Below are positions 20,110 to 30,037 of a stretch of DNA of 64,000 nucleotides, piece by piece. Made by a program: the position numbers and the translations under genes. The stretch is from NCBI GenBank assembly GCA_902573735.1, contig CACGLH010000001.1:124001-188000 (forward strand), read 5' to 3'. Below the pieces are notes generated by a model. That model saw only the letters and a list, made by a program, of their open reading frames with translations, was not told where the DNA came from and ran no database searches. Position 1 is the stretch's first letter, and every line of letters starts with the position of its first letter. This stretch comes from an uncultured Alphaproteobacteria bacterium (GTDB lineage Bacteria > Pseudomonadota > Alphaproteobacteria > Rhodobacterales > Rhodobacteraceae).

Positions 20110-22599
20110 TTATAATTTATTTCTAATTTTTGAATTATTTTGGTCGTAAGGACTATCTTCAACTATTGTAGCAGGCCAAAGTTGATTTAACATTTTTACT
20201 TTTAATTTTTCACCAATTTTGGCATAAACTTTGTCTACGTAACCCATCCCAATTGATTTTTCAAAAAAAACTGAATACCCACCTGAAGTAAGTCTTCCAA
20301 TGGTTTTATCATCTTTATAAATGGCTTCCCTTCCCCAAGGATCACAATCTTTTGGTCCATCAATCAGTAAAGTTACACACTTAGATTTTACATCACGTTT
20401 TTGAAGAGCATCCTTCCCAAGGAATTCTTTATTAAAATTTATAAATTTTTCTAATCCTGCTTCAATTAAACAAGCATCTCTACCGAGTTCATTTCCAAAG
20501 GCTCTATAGCTTTTTTCTTGTCGTAACCAGTTTTGAGCTCTTGAACCGACTAACTTAAGATCAAAGTTTTTTCCTGACAACAATAGTAAATCAAGTAATT
20601 TATTTTGAAATTCTATAGGATAATGTAATTCCCAACCTAATTCTCCTGTATAAGCTACCCTTATAGCAAGTGTTGGTATCATATTTATTTCAATCTCTTT
20701 GGACGAAAGCCACGGAAAATTTTCATTTGAAAATAATTGTTCAGGGTTTTCACTATTCGTTAAACTTATCAGTAATTCTTTAGACTTTGGTCCTGCAATA
20801 GCGAAAGTTCCAAACTGACTTGTTACGTCTTGAATCTCAATATAGCCAAATTCTTTTTCTTTATCTTGGGCCTTTTTGATCAAATAATCCTTATCATAAT
20901 CTGTAAGAGCACCAGCTGATATAAGATAAAATTCATTTTCATTTTTTCTTACTATTGTATATTCTGACCTAACAGTTCCTGAAGAAGTCAGGCTATATGT
21001 CAAATTTATTCTATTGATATTTGGTAGATTATTACATGTAAACCAATCTAAAAAAAGAGCTGCGCCAGGACCTTTCACTATTTGTTTTGTAAAAGCGGAT
21101 ATTTCGATTAAGCCTACTTGATGCCTAATTGCTTGCGCTTCATTTTTTGAATGTTCCCACCATTTTCCTCTTCTAAAACTCCTTGATTCAATATCACTAA
21201 AATCTTTATCAGCATAATAATTGGGTCTTTCCCATCCATTAACCTGACCAAATTGTGCTCCTAAATTTTTTAATCGATCGTAACAAGGAAAAGTCCTTAA
21301 TGGTCTGCAAGCAGGTCTTTCCTCATCTGGATGGTGAAGAATGTAAACATGTTCATAACTTTCTTCATTTTTTCTAGATGTATATTCTGTAGTAATCCAT
21401 GATCCATATCTTTTTGGATCAAGGCTGGTCATATCTATTTCTGCTTCTCCATTGATCATCATCTGAGCTAAATAATATCCTGCTCCACCTGCTGCAGTTA
21501 TTCCAAATGAGAAACCTTCTGCTAGCCATAAGTTTCGTAATCCAAATGCTGGTCCTAAAAGGGGATTTCCATCTGGTGTATAACAAATAGGCCCATTGAA
21601 ATCATCTTTAATACCTAGGGTTTCACTACTGGGTATTCTTTTGATAAAAGAAAAATATTCATTTTCAATTCTTTCAAGATCTAATGGAAATAAATCAGCT
21701 CTAAAACTATCAGGCACATTATATTTAAATCGTGCTGGTGCATTTTTTTCGTATGGTCCTAATATCCATCCTCCTCTTTCCTCTCTTACATACCATTTTG
21801 CATCGGCATCCCTCAAAACTGGATGCTCATCATTATTTTTTCTGTATTCAATGAGTTTTGGATCTTCTTCAGTTACAATATACTGATGTTCTACAGGTAT
21901 AGCAGCTATCTTTGTATTTATAAGTTTAGAAGTATTTTGTACATGATTTCCAGTAGCAGTTACAACTTGTTCAGCAATGTACGTGATTTTTTCCTGGCTT
22001 ACTAATAAATTCCCACCTTTTTCAAACATTTTTGAGCATTGTACGTGCCAAGATTTTCCATCCCAGTAAAAGGAATCTGCTTGAGTTCTCCTTTCAATTT
22101 TTACATCATTTGAACGGGCACTTCTCGCTATTGCTTGTGTTAAATCAGCTGGATTTATGTAACCATCAGTTGGATGATAAATAGCACCTTTTAAATCTTC
22201 AGAATAAACTAAAGGCCATCTTTCTTTAATTTGTTTGGGATTTTTCCATTCATAAGGAATATTTACCGTATCTGCCGTAGAACTGTATAGCATAAATTCA
22301 TCCATACGATCTTGGGTCTGAGCCATTCTTAAATTACCTACTACCTTAAAGCCAATATCGGTATTCATTTCTTTCTCTAATTTTTTATAAAATTTAACAG
22401 AGTAATCATGAATATGGCTTGTTGCATAAGACATATTGAATAAGGGAAGAAGTCCTGCAGCATGCCAGGTAGAACCAGAAGTTAACTCATCCCTCTCTAT
22501 TAATACAATATCTTTCCAACCACCCTTTTGTAAGTGATAAGCAATGCTTGCGCCTACAACTCCACCTCCAACTATTAAAACCTTAACATGTAATTTCAT
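20110..22599 (-). CDS. sarcosine/dimethylglycine dehydrogenase-like FAD oxidoreductase fused to GcvT-like aminomethyltransferase domain
   Basis: N-terminal VLIVGGGVVGASIAYHLQKGGWKDIVLIERDELTSGSTWHAAGL; C-terminal GcvT-like VAYTGELGWELHYPIE, GRLTSGGYSVFFEKSIGMGYV. Confidence 0.85.
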   Translation of the reverse strand: MKLHVKVLIVGGGVVGASIAYHLQKGGWKDIVLIERDELTSGSTWHAAGLLPLFNMSYATSHIHDYSVKFYKKLEKEMNTDIGFKVVGNLRMAQTQDRMDEFMLYSSTADTVNIPYEWKNPKQIKERWPLVYSEDLKGAIYHPTDGYINPADLTQAIARSARSNDVKIERRTQADSFYWDGKSWHVQCSKMFEKGGNLLVSQEKITYIAEQVVTATGNHVQNTSKLINTKIAAIPVEHQYIVTEEDPKLIEYRKNNDEHPVLRDADAKWYVREERGGWILGPYEKNAPARFKYNVPDSFRADLFPLDLERIENEYFSFIKRIPSSETLGIKDDFNGPICYTPDGNPLLGPAFGLRNLWLAEGFSFGITAAGGAGYYLAQMMINGEAEIDMTSLDPKRYGSWITTEYTSRKNEESYEHVYILHHPDEERPACRPLRTFPCYDRLKNLGAQFGQVNGWERPNYYADKDFSDIESRSFRRGKWWEHSKNEAQAIRHQVGLIEISAFTKQIVKGPGAALFLDWFTCNNLPNINRINLTYSLTSSGTVRSEYTIVRKNENEFYLISAGALTDYDKDYLIKKAQDKEKEFGYIEIQDVTSQFGTFAIAGPKSKELLISLTNSENPEQLFSNENFPWLSSKEIEINMIPTLAIRVAYTGELGWELHYPIEFQNKLLDLLLLSGKNFDLKLVGSRAQNWLRQEKSYRAFGNELGRDACLIEAGLEKFINFNKEFLGKDALQKRDVKSKCVTLLIDGPKDCDPWGREAIYKDDKTIGRLTSGGYSVFFEKSIGMGYVDKVYAKIGEKLKVKMLNQLWPATIVEDSPYDQNNSKIRNKL

Positions 22600-22779
22600 T
22601 TAAAATCCTTATTGTTGTTGGAACTGGTATATTTTTCTTTAAGATTAATTAGTATGAATGTTAATTATAATATTTTATATTTGAATTTTTCAATCATATA
22701 ATAAAAAATTCAATCAATTTTCATCTCTTGATAACTATTAAATTTTATAATAGGAATTTTTAAATTGAGAATAAATATA

Positions 22780-24108
22780 ATGAATAAAAAAATAAAAAAA
22801 ATTTTTCTAAAAACTTATGGATGTCAAATGAATGTGTTTGATTCTGAAAGAATAGAGGAGTCTTTAATTCAACACGGTATTTCTAAAGCTGATAATGAGA
22901 TAAACTCAGATTTAATTATATTAAATACTTGTCACATTAGGGAGAAAGCTGCTGAGAAAGTATATTCAGAATTAGGTCGCTATAGAAAATTGAAGCAAAA
23001 AAATCCTGAATTAAAAGTTGGGGTTATTGGTTGTGTAGCTCAAGCTGAAGGAGAAGAAATAATTCAGAGATCAGAAATAGTTGATATGGTGCTTGGCCCA
23101 CAGGTTTACCATAGATTGCCAGAAATTATTAAAAAATTAGAGATTAATGAAAAAGTAGTAGATACTGATTTTCCAATAGAGGATAAATTTGAAAAATTAA
23201 ATTTAAATAAAAGTAATATTAGAAAAACAACTGCCTTTTTAACAATACAAGAAGGTTGTGATAAATTTTGTACATTTTGTGTAGTACCCTACACAAGAGG
23301 AGCAGAAAGGTCTAGATCTCCAAAAATTATTATTAAAGAAGCAAACGAGTTAGTAGATTCTGGTGTAAAAGAAATAACTTTATTAGGTCAAAATGTGAAT
23401 GCATATTATTATGAAAATGAGAAAAATCAAAACGTAAATTTTACAAATCTCATCAAATTATTATGTAGAATTGATAATTTAAAAAGATTAAGATTTGTGA
23501 CATCTCATCCAAGAGATATGAATGAAGACCTTATTCAACTATTTGGACAAGAAGAAAAACTAATGCCATATCTTCATCTCCCAATTCAGTCAGGAAGTAA
23601 TAAAATATTAAAAAAAATGAATAGAGGGCATACTGTTGAATATTATTTAGATGTAATTTCTAGATTAAAAAAAATAAGGCCAGAAATTGCAATTTCTGGT
23701 GACTTTATTGTTGGTTTTCCAGGTGAAACAGAGGTAGACTTTCAAAAAACTCTAGATGTATGTAAAATTATAAAATACTCACAGGCATATAGCTTTAAAT
23801 ATTCGCCTAGAACTGGGACTCCCTCTTTTGAAATGAAAGATATACCGGATGATATTAAAAGTAATCGACTTTCAAAACTTCAAGAAACTATTTTTTTGTA
23901 TCAACAACAATTTCAACAAAACTTAATTGGAAGTGTTCAAGCAGTTCTAATAGAAAAAATTGGTAAGTTTGAAAACCAATATGTTGGAAGAACTCCTTAC
24001 ATGAACCCAGTGGTTTTAAATTCAAAACAAAATCAAATTGGAAAAATTATACCTGTAAAAATTAATTCAACAAATGGATTAAGTTTATCAGGTGAATATG
24101 TTACTTAA
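22780..24108 (+). CDS. miaB: tRNA-2-methylthio-N6-dimethylallyladenosine synthase MiaB
   Basis: FLKTYGCQMNVFDSE, EGCDKFCTFCVVPYTRG (radical SAM CxxxCxxC), PYLHLPIQSGSNKILKKMNRGHT; ATG at 22780 preferred over upstream TTG 22765. Confidence 0.95.
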   Translation: MNKKIKKIFLKTYGCQMNVFDSERIEESLIQHGISKADNEINSDLIILNTCHIREKAAEKVYSELGRYRKLKQKNPELKVGVIGCVAQAEGEEIIQRSEIVDMVLGPQVYHRLPEIIKKLEINEKVVDTDFPIEDKFEKLNLNKSNIRKTTAFLTIQEGCDKFCTFCVVPYTRGAERSRSPKIIIKEANELVDSGVKEITLLGQNVNAYYYENEKNQNVNFTNLIKLLCRIDNLKRLRFVTSHPRDMNEDLIQLFGQEEKLMPYLHLPIQSGSNKILKKMNRGHTVEYYLDVISRLKKIRPEIAISGDFIVGFPGETEVDFQKTLDVCKIIKYSQAYSFKYSPRTGTPSFEMKDIPDDIKSNRLSKLQETIFLYQQQFQQNLIGSVQAVLIEKIGKFENQYVGRTPYMNPVVLNSKQNQIGKIIPVKINSTNGLSLSGEYVT

Positions 24109-24199
24109 ATTGAGATATATTTATTGATTACCAGACATTCATTTTACAAATCAAAATAATAATTGTATTTTAACTTTTTAATTAGTCAGAATTTAAACC

Positions 24200-25198
24200 T
24201 TGTCTAAAATTGATAATTTTTTAATAGAAGATCCAGAACCACCTCTAGAAATTGAATTTCAAGATAACAGTGTTCTAATTGAACTTTGTGGAGTAAGAGA
24301 TCAAAATATTATTTTTTTAGAAGATAAATTGGGAATTCAAATTACAAGGAGAGGAAATAAACTTTTTTTTTCAGGAAATTTTGATGATCAGAAAAAAGCT
24401 GCAAATATTTTAAAAAATATTTATTTTTCTTTAGAAGAAGGTAGATCTTTAGAAGGTAATGACATTATTGATTTTATTCTGACAAGCCTTAAGATGTCTA
24501 ATTTTTCCCTTATAGAAAAACAACATGAAAGTCAGGTTCATCAATATGATCTAAAAACTAAGAAAAAACTTATTAGTCCTAGAAATTATAGTCAAAAAGA
24601 TTTTATTGATAATTTAATTAACTATGATCTCACGTTTGGCGTAGGGCCGGCTGGTACTGGAAAAACCTATGTTGCGATAGCAGTTGCTGTATCTATGTTT
24701 TTAAAAGGTCAAGTAGACAAAGTTATTTTAACAAGACCAGCAGTAGAAGCAGGTGAAAAACTTGGGTTTTTGCCAGGTGATATTAAAGATAAAATTGACC
24801 CTTACATGCAGCCTTTGTATGACGCATTATATGACTTTCTTCCAACGAAACAAGTAACCAAGATGTTAGAGGATAAAATAATTGAAATCATCCCCTTAGC
24901 ATTTATGAGAGGCAGAACACTTTCAAATTCATTTATTATTTTAGACGAAGGACAGAATACAACCTCAAATCAAATGAAAATGTTTTTAACGAGGATTGGT
25001 AGAGGTTCAAAAGCTGCAGTAACAGGGGACCTTACACAAATTGATTTACCTAAAGGTTTCGAGAGTGGCTTAGATGAGGCTTCTAAAATTTTAAAAAAAA
25101 TTAAAGAAATACGTTTCGTTTATTTCACATCAAAAGACGTTGTAAGGCATAATCTTGTTCAAAAAATTGTTGACGCCTACGATTGTACGTCAAGTTAG
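24200..25198 (+). CDS. phoH: PhoH-like ATPase
   Basis: VGPAGTGKTYVAIAVAV, RPAVEAGEKLGFLPGDIKDKIDPYMQPLYDAL, FIILDEGQNTT; TTG start. Confidence 0.93.
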   Translation: MSKIDNFLIEDPEPPLEIEFQDNSVLIELCGVRDQNIIFLEDKLGIQITRRGNKLFFSGNFDDQKKAANILKNIYFSLEEGRSLEGNDIIDFILTSLKMSNFSLIEKQHESQVHQYDLKTKKKLISPRNYSQKDFIDNLINYDLTFGVGPAGTGKTYVAIAVAVSMFLKGQVDKVILTRPAVEAGEKLGFLPGDIKDKIDPYMQPLYDALYDFLPTKQVTKMLEDKIIEIIPLAFMRGRTLSNSFIILDEGQNTTSNQMKMFLTRIGRGSKAAVTGDLTQIDLPKGFESGLDEASKILKKIKEIRFVYFTSKDVVRHNLVQKIVDAYDCTSS

Positions 25199-25210
25199 AT
25201 AGATTTGTAA

Positions 25211-25744
25211 ATGCCTGCAAAAATTCACATCAACATACAAGAAAAAAAATGGTCAGTAATTGACTTAAAAAAAATATCTAAAATAGCCTTCAAGTCAACT
25301 TTTAAAATTTTAGCTTACTCAAAAATTTATAAATTTTTAGAAGTATCGATTTTAGCTTGTAATGACGAAAAAATGAAAGAATATAATAAAATTTTTAGAG
25401 ATAAGAACAGAACCACTAATGTACTTAGTTGGCCTAAGTTGAAAAACTTGAAGTATAAAGATTTATTAGATAAAAAAGATATTTCTCACTTAATTTCATA
25501 TGAAGAGGGTACTTTAGACATTGGTGATATAGCTATTTCATACGAAACATGCTTTAAAAAAGCCAAAGAGGTAAATTTAATTTTCGAAGATTATATTATT
25601 CATATGTTAATTCATTCATGTCTTCACTTGTTAGGATTTGATCATAAAAAGTATACTGAATTTAAATTAATGAATGATATTGAAATTAAATCTTTAAATG
25701 AGTGTGGAATAAATAATCCATATATAAAATATCTTAAAATTTAA
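25211..25744 (+). CDS. ybeY: endoribonuclease YbeY (rRNA maturation factor)
   Basis: FRDKNRTTNVLSWP, LDIGDIAISYET, HMLIHSCLHLLGFDH metal motif. Confidence 0.93.
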   Translation: MPAKIHINIQEKKWSVIDLKKISKIAFKSTFKILAYSKIYKFLEVSILACNDEKMKEYNKIFRDKNRTTNVLSWPKLKNLKYKDLLDKKDISHLISYEEGTLDIGDIAISYETCFKKAKEVNLIFEDYIIHMLIHSCLHLLGFDHKKYTEFKLMNDIEIKSLNECGINNPYIKYLKI

Positions 25745-25758
25745 ATTTGTGGAATAAA

Positions 25759-26592
25759 ATGAATAAATATCCAAAACAATCTCAAAATAAAGATAAACAA
25801 AGTTCATTTTGGAATAATGTTTTTAGTAATGAAGAAAAAAAAGAATCAATCGAAGTTGTAGACCAAAATTTACCAAGTCTAAGTGAAATAAGGGTTGAAG
25901 ATATTGCTATACCTAAAGCCGACATAATAGCTGCATCAGATGAAATGAGTTCTGAAGAGCTTTCAGAAATATTTAGTAAGTATAGGTTATCTAGAATTCC
26001 TATTTTTAAAGATACCTTAGATAATCCGTTAGGTTTATTACATCTTAAAGATTTTGCATTAGGAGACGGTTTTAATAAAGACAGTATGTTAGATATTAAA
26101 AATAAAATTAGACCTCTAATTTTTGTACCACCTTCAATGAACCTAAAAACCCTTCTACAAAAAATGCAAACGGAAAGAATTCATATGGCATTAGTAATTG
26201 ACGAATATGGAGGTGTAGAAGGTTTAGTAACCATTGAGGACCTATTAGAAGAAATAGTGGGAGAAATAATTGATGAACATGATGAAGATGAAGATCAACT
26301 ATGGATAGAGGAAAAACCAAATCTTTTTTTAGTAAATGCTAGATTAGAATTGGACATGTTTAGATCTCAATCAGGTGTAAATCTAAGATACGATAATTCT
26401 CAAGATGAAGAATATGAAACAATAGGTGGGTTAGTTAATTCATTAATAAATAGAATACCAGTAAGAGGTGAGGTAATAAAAGACATTTTTGGAAATGAAT
26501 TTAGTATAGTTGAAGCTGATGCTAGAAGAATAAAAAGGTTGAGGTTACAATTATCAAAGAAATTTAAAAGAGAAAATGTGGATAATAAATAA
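25759..26592 (+). CDS. corC: hemolysin/CorC family CBS-domain protein
   Basis: VEDIAIPKADIIA, CBS pair, HMALVIDEYGGVEGLVTIEDLLEEIVGEI; in-frame TTG at 25747 is an alternative start. Confidence 0.9.
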   Translation: MNKYPKQSQNKDKQSSFWNNVFSNEEKKESIEVVDQNLPSLSEIRVEDIAIPKADIIAASDEMSSEELSEIFSKYRLSRIPIFKDTLDNPLGLLHLKDFALGDGFNKDSMLDIKNKIRPLIFVPPSMNLKTLLQKMQTERIHMALVIDEYGGVEGLVTIEDLLEEIVGEIIDEHDEDEDQLWIEEKPNLFLVNARLELDMFRSQSGVNLRYDNSQDEEYETIGGLVNSLINRIPVRGEVIKDIFGNEFSIVEADARRIKRLRLQLSKKFKRENVDNK

Positions 26593-28096
26593 GAATAATT
26601 TACATAAAATAAAAAATTTAGATTTCAATTTACCTGTAATTTTGGGTGTTTTTTTATCCCTAGCTAACCCACCATTTTCCTTTCCTTATATTATTGTAGT
26701 AGTATTAGTTGTTATCGGTTTTTATTGGTTAAAAAAGAATTATAGTCCAAAAAAATCATTTTTTTTTGGTTTTTTATTTGGATTTGGTTACTTTACATTT
26801 TCTTTAGTTTGGATAATTGAACCATTTTTAGTCGAACCGAATTTAACAGTTATTTTGGCACCTTTTGCATTAATATTTTTGTCTGGAGTACTCTCTTTTT
26901 TTTGGGGAAGCGCATTTTTCTTTTCTAGTTATAAAAATGATTTTAAAAATAAAAAAATATCTCTTTTTAAATTAGCAATTTGTCTTTCATTAGCTGAAAT
27001 TTTAAGATCTCATTTATTTACAGGGTTTCCTTGGGTTCTATTGGGATTAGCATTCATAGATACGCCTATTTCTCAAGTACTTTCTATTTTTGGTCCATTT
27101 TGGCTGACCTCTATTATAATTATTTTGTGCTTTATTATTCTAACTGGAAAAACAGGAATTTTAATTTCAATAACAGGATTTTTTTTACTAAATATTTATG
27201 GCTTATATCGAGATAATAATGAGGTCGATGATGAAATAAATAAACAAATAAGAATAATCCAACCTAATATATTGCAGAAAAACAAATGGAAAAAGGATTT
27301 AGAAGAAGTTAATTTTAGTAAGCTAATTAAGCTTAGTAGTATAAATTCAAAAAATGTTGACATGCTAATATGGCCTGAAACTTCACTTCCATTTTTTTTG
27401 GAGTATAAAAAAAATTTTCAAAATATAATATTAAATAATATTTCTAAGCCCATCATTTTAGGAGCTAGAAGGTATGATAAAAACTCTAATAAATTATATA
27501 ACTCAGCATATTATTTAAATGAAAATGGTAAAGTGGAGCAAATTTATGATAAAAAACATTTAGTTCCTTTTGGAGAGTTTGTACCATTTAATAATTTTTT
27601 AAATATATTTGTAGAAACTGGAATTGAGAATAATGGAATTACTGGCTTTAGTGTTGGAACGAAAACAAATGAAATTATAATTGATAATTCTATCAAAATC
27701 TCTTTATTTATTTGTTATGAGTCTATTTTTTCAAATGAGATAGATGCAAATACTTTAAATTCAGACTTTATTGTCCATTTAACAAATGATGCTTGGTTTG
27801 GATCATATAATGGTCCACAACAACACATTGTTCAAATAAGAGCTAGAGCAATAGAACAAGGACTACCTGTTTTAAGATCAGCTAATACAGGAATCTCTGC
27901 GTTGATTGATCCATATGGAAAAATTCAAAAAAAAATACCCTTGAATGTTGAGGGTTATTTTGATGTTAAAATTCCAAAAAAAATTGATGAAACATTGTAT
28001 TCTAAATTTGGTTCTAAAAATTGGAATCTTTTATTAATTTGTTTATTTGCAGTATTTTATTTTTTATGTTTTAAAAAGAGTAAGAATAAAAATTAG
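26576..28096 (+). CDS. lnt: apolipoprotein N-acyltransferase
   Basis: Multi-TM N-terminus, FPWVLLGLAFID, nitrilase-type IWPETSLPFF, KKHLVPFGEFVPF, FICYESIF. Confidence 0.92.
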   Translation: MWIINKNNLHKIKNLDFNLPVILGVFLSLANPPFSFPYIIVVVLVVIGFYWLKKNYSPKKSFFFGFLFGFGYFTFSLVWIIEPFLVEPNLTVILAPFALIFLSGVLSFFWGSAFFFSSYKNDFKNKKISLFKLAICLSLAEILRSHLFTGFPWVLLGLAFIDTPISQVLSIFGPFWLTSIIIILCFIILTGKTGILISITGFFLLNIYGLYRDNNEVDDEINKQIRIIQPNILQKNKWKKDLEEVNFSKLIKLSSINSKNVDMLIWPETSLPFFLEYKKNFQNIILNNISKPIILGARRYDKNSNKLYNSAYYLNENGKVEQIYDKKHLVPFGEFVPFNNFLNIFVETGIENNGITGFSVGTKTNEIIIDNSIKISLFICYESIFSNEIDANTLNSDFIVHLTNDAWFGSYNGPQQHIVQIRARAIEQGLPVLRSANTGISALIDPYGKIQKKIPLNVEGYFDVKIPKKIDETLYSKFGSKNWNLLLICLFAVFYFLCFKKSKNKN

Positions 28097-28120
28097 CATT
28101 TTGATATAGAATTAAATAAT

Positions 28121-29293
28121 ATGGCAGAAAAATTACAATATTATTTCACTTCCGAGTCAGTATCTGAAGGTCACCCAGATAAGGTTTGTGACAAAATTTC
28201 AGATGCGATTTTAGATGAACTTATAAGGATAGATCACCAAGCTAGAGTTGGGTGTGAAGTTTTTGCTACTACCAATCAAGTGGTAATCGGAGGAGAAGTA
28301 GGGCTTAAAAATACTATGAAAATTGAAGATCTATCTGAGCTTGTAATAGAAACTGTAAGGTCAACAGTTAAAAATATTGGTTATGAACAAAAAGGTTTTC
28401 ATTGGAATGAATTAAAAATTTTAAATTTGCTTCACCAACAATCTCCAGACATTGCACAAGGTGTTGATAGGGAAGGAGCTGGTGATCAAGGAATAATGTT
28501 TGGATATGCAGTTAATGAAACACCGGAATTAATGCCTGCTCCTCTTCAATATTCTCAAGCTATTTTGAAACGGCTTAGTATTGCAAGAAAAAATGAGCTT
28601 AAAGACAAACTAGGCCCAGATTCCAAGTCTCAATTGACAGTAAATTATATTAATGGAATTCCGCAAAGTATAAAATCTATTGTTGTTTCTATTCAACATT
28701 TTGATGAAAAGCTGACTTCGGACAATATAAAAGAAATAATTTACCCTTATATTTTAGAGACATTACCTGATGGATGGATAACCAAGAATACAATTTGGCA
28801 TGTAAACCCTACTGGAAAATTTGTTATAGGTGGTCCAGACGGCGATGCAGGACTTACTGGCAGAAAAATAATTGTTGATACTTATGGTGGATCAGCTCCT
28901 CATGGTGGTGGAGCCTTTTCAGGTAAAGATCCTACAAAAGTAGATAGATCAGCAGCTTATGCTGCAAGATATTTAGCAAAAAACATAGTATCATCTGGTT
29001 TGGCGACAAAATGTGTTATTCAACTTTCTTATGCGATTGGTGTTTCACAGCCTCTGTCAATTTTTGTAAATACATTTAATACTAATTCCGTTCCAGAGAG
29101 CAAGATCATTGATAGTATTTTTAAAAGTATGGATTTGAGTCCATCAGGTATAATTAAACATCTTAATTTACAAAAACCAATATATTTAAAAACCGCAGCT
29201 TATGGTCATTTTGGACAACCTCATGGGGATGACGGTAGTTTTTCTTGGGAAAAAACAGACCTTACTGAAAAACTTAAACAAAATATAACTTAA
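28121..29293 (+). CDS. metK: S-adenosylmethionine synthetase
   Basis: [60 protein letters not shown]. Confidence 0.97.
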   Translation: MAEKLQYYFTSESVSEGHPDKVCDKISDAILDELIRIDHQARVGCEVFATTNQVVIGGEVGLKNTMKIEDLSELVIETVRSTVKNIGYEQKGFHWNELKILNLLHQQSPDIAQGVDREGAGDQGIMFGYAVNETPELMPAPLQYSQAILKRLSIARKNELKDKLGPDSKSQLTVNYINGIPQSIKSIVVSIQHFDEKLTSDNIKEIIYPYILETLPDGWITKNTIWHVNPTGKFVIGGPDGDAGLTGRKIIVDTYGGSAPHGGGAFSGKDPTKVDRSAAYAARYLAKNIVSSGLATKCVIQLSYAIGVSQPLSIFVNTFNTNSVPESKIIDSIFKSMDLSPSGIIKHLNLQKPIYLKTAAYGHFGQPHGDDGSFSWEKTDLTEKLKQNIT

Positions 29294-29320
29294 TAAAATT
29301 TTTTTTAGTTTATTATTTAT

Positions 29321-30037
29321 ATGTTTAAAGTAGAAAAACAAAATAAAATATTTGGAAGGAGAAAAGGCAAAAAACTTAGTAATTTACAACAGAAAAATCT
29401 TGACAAATACCTTAACGATTTTTCCATATTCCCAAACGATAATCAAAATAAAGCTAAATTAAAAAAAATAAACCCATACAATTTATTTCATGATTTAAAA
29501 ATAATGGATATTAGACTTGAAATTGGTTTTGGAATGGGTGATTTTCTTTTTGACAAGGCCTTATCATGCCCAAACGTAGGATTTATTGGTTGTGAAATTT
29601 TTGAGAATGGCGTTGCAAGTTTGTTAAATAAAATCATCAAATACAAAATATCTAATTTACGTGTCCATTTTGGAAATTGTCTTGATTTAATTTATAATTT
29701 AAATTTTTCAACCTTAAACGAAATTTATGTCTTATTTCCAGATCCCTGGCCAAAAAATAAGCATAAAAAAAGAAGATTTTTCAATGAAAATAATACTTTA
29801 TATTTATGTTCTCTATTAAAAAAAAATGGAACAATTAATATAGCAACAGATATTGATGAATATGCAGCTCAAATATTAGGGATTATGGAGAAAAAAAAGA
29901 ATTTTGATTTAATTAACTCGAATTTATTTCAAAGTAAAATTGCCAACACATGGAATTTCAATACAAAATACGAAAAAAAAGCTATAGATTCAGGACGAAA
30001 AACTAACTATTTAATATTCAAAAAAAAATATGAATAA
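29321..30037 (+). CDS. trmB: tRNA (guanine-N7-)-methyltransferase
   Basis: LEIGFGMGDFLFDKA, VLFPDPWPKNKHKKRRFFNE. Confidence 0.94.
   Translation: MFKVEKQNKIFGRRKGKKLSNLQQKNLDKYLNDFSIFPNDNQNKAKLKKINPYNLFHDLKIMDIRLEIGFGMGDFLFDKALSCPNVGFIGCEIFENGVASLLNKIIKYKISNLRVHFGNCLDLIYNLNFSTLNEIYVLFPDPWPKNKHKKRRFFNENNTLYLCSLLKKNGTINIATDIDEYAAQILGIMEKKKNFDLINSNLFQSKIANTWNFNTKYEKKAIDSGRKTNYLIFKKKYE

Noticed and set aside
28097-28120. SAM riboswitch upstream of metK
   Set aside because: Only 24 bp separate lnt and metK; no room for an aptamer and no matching structure.
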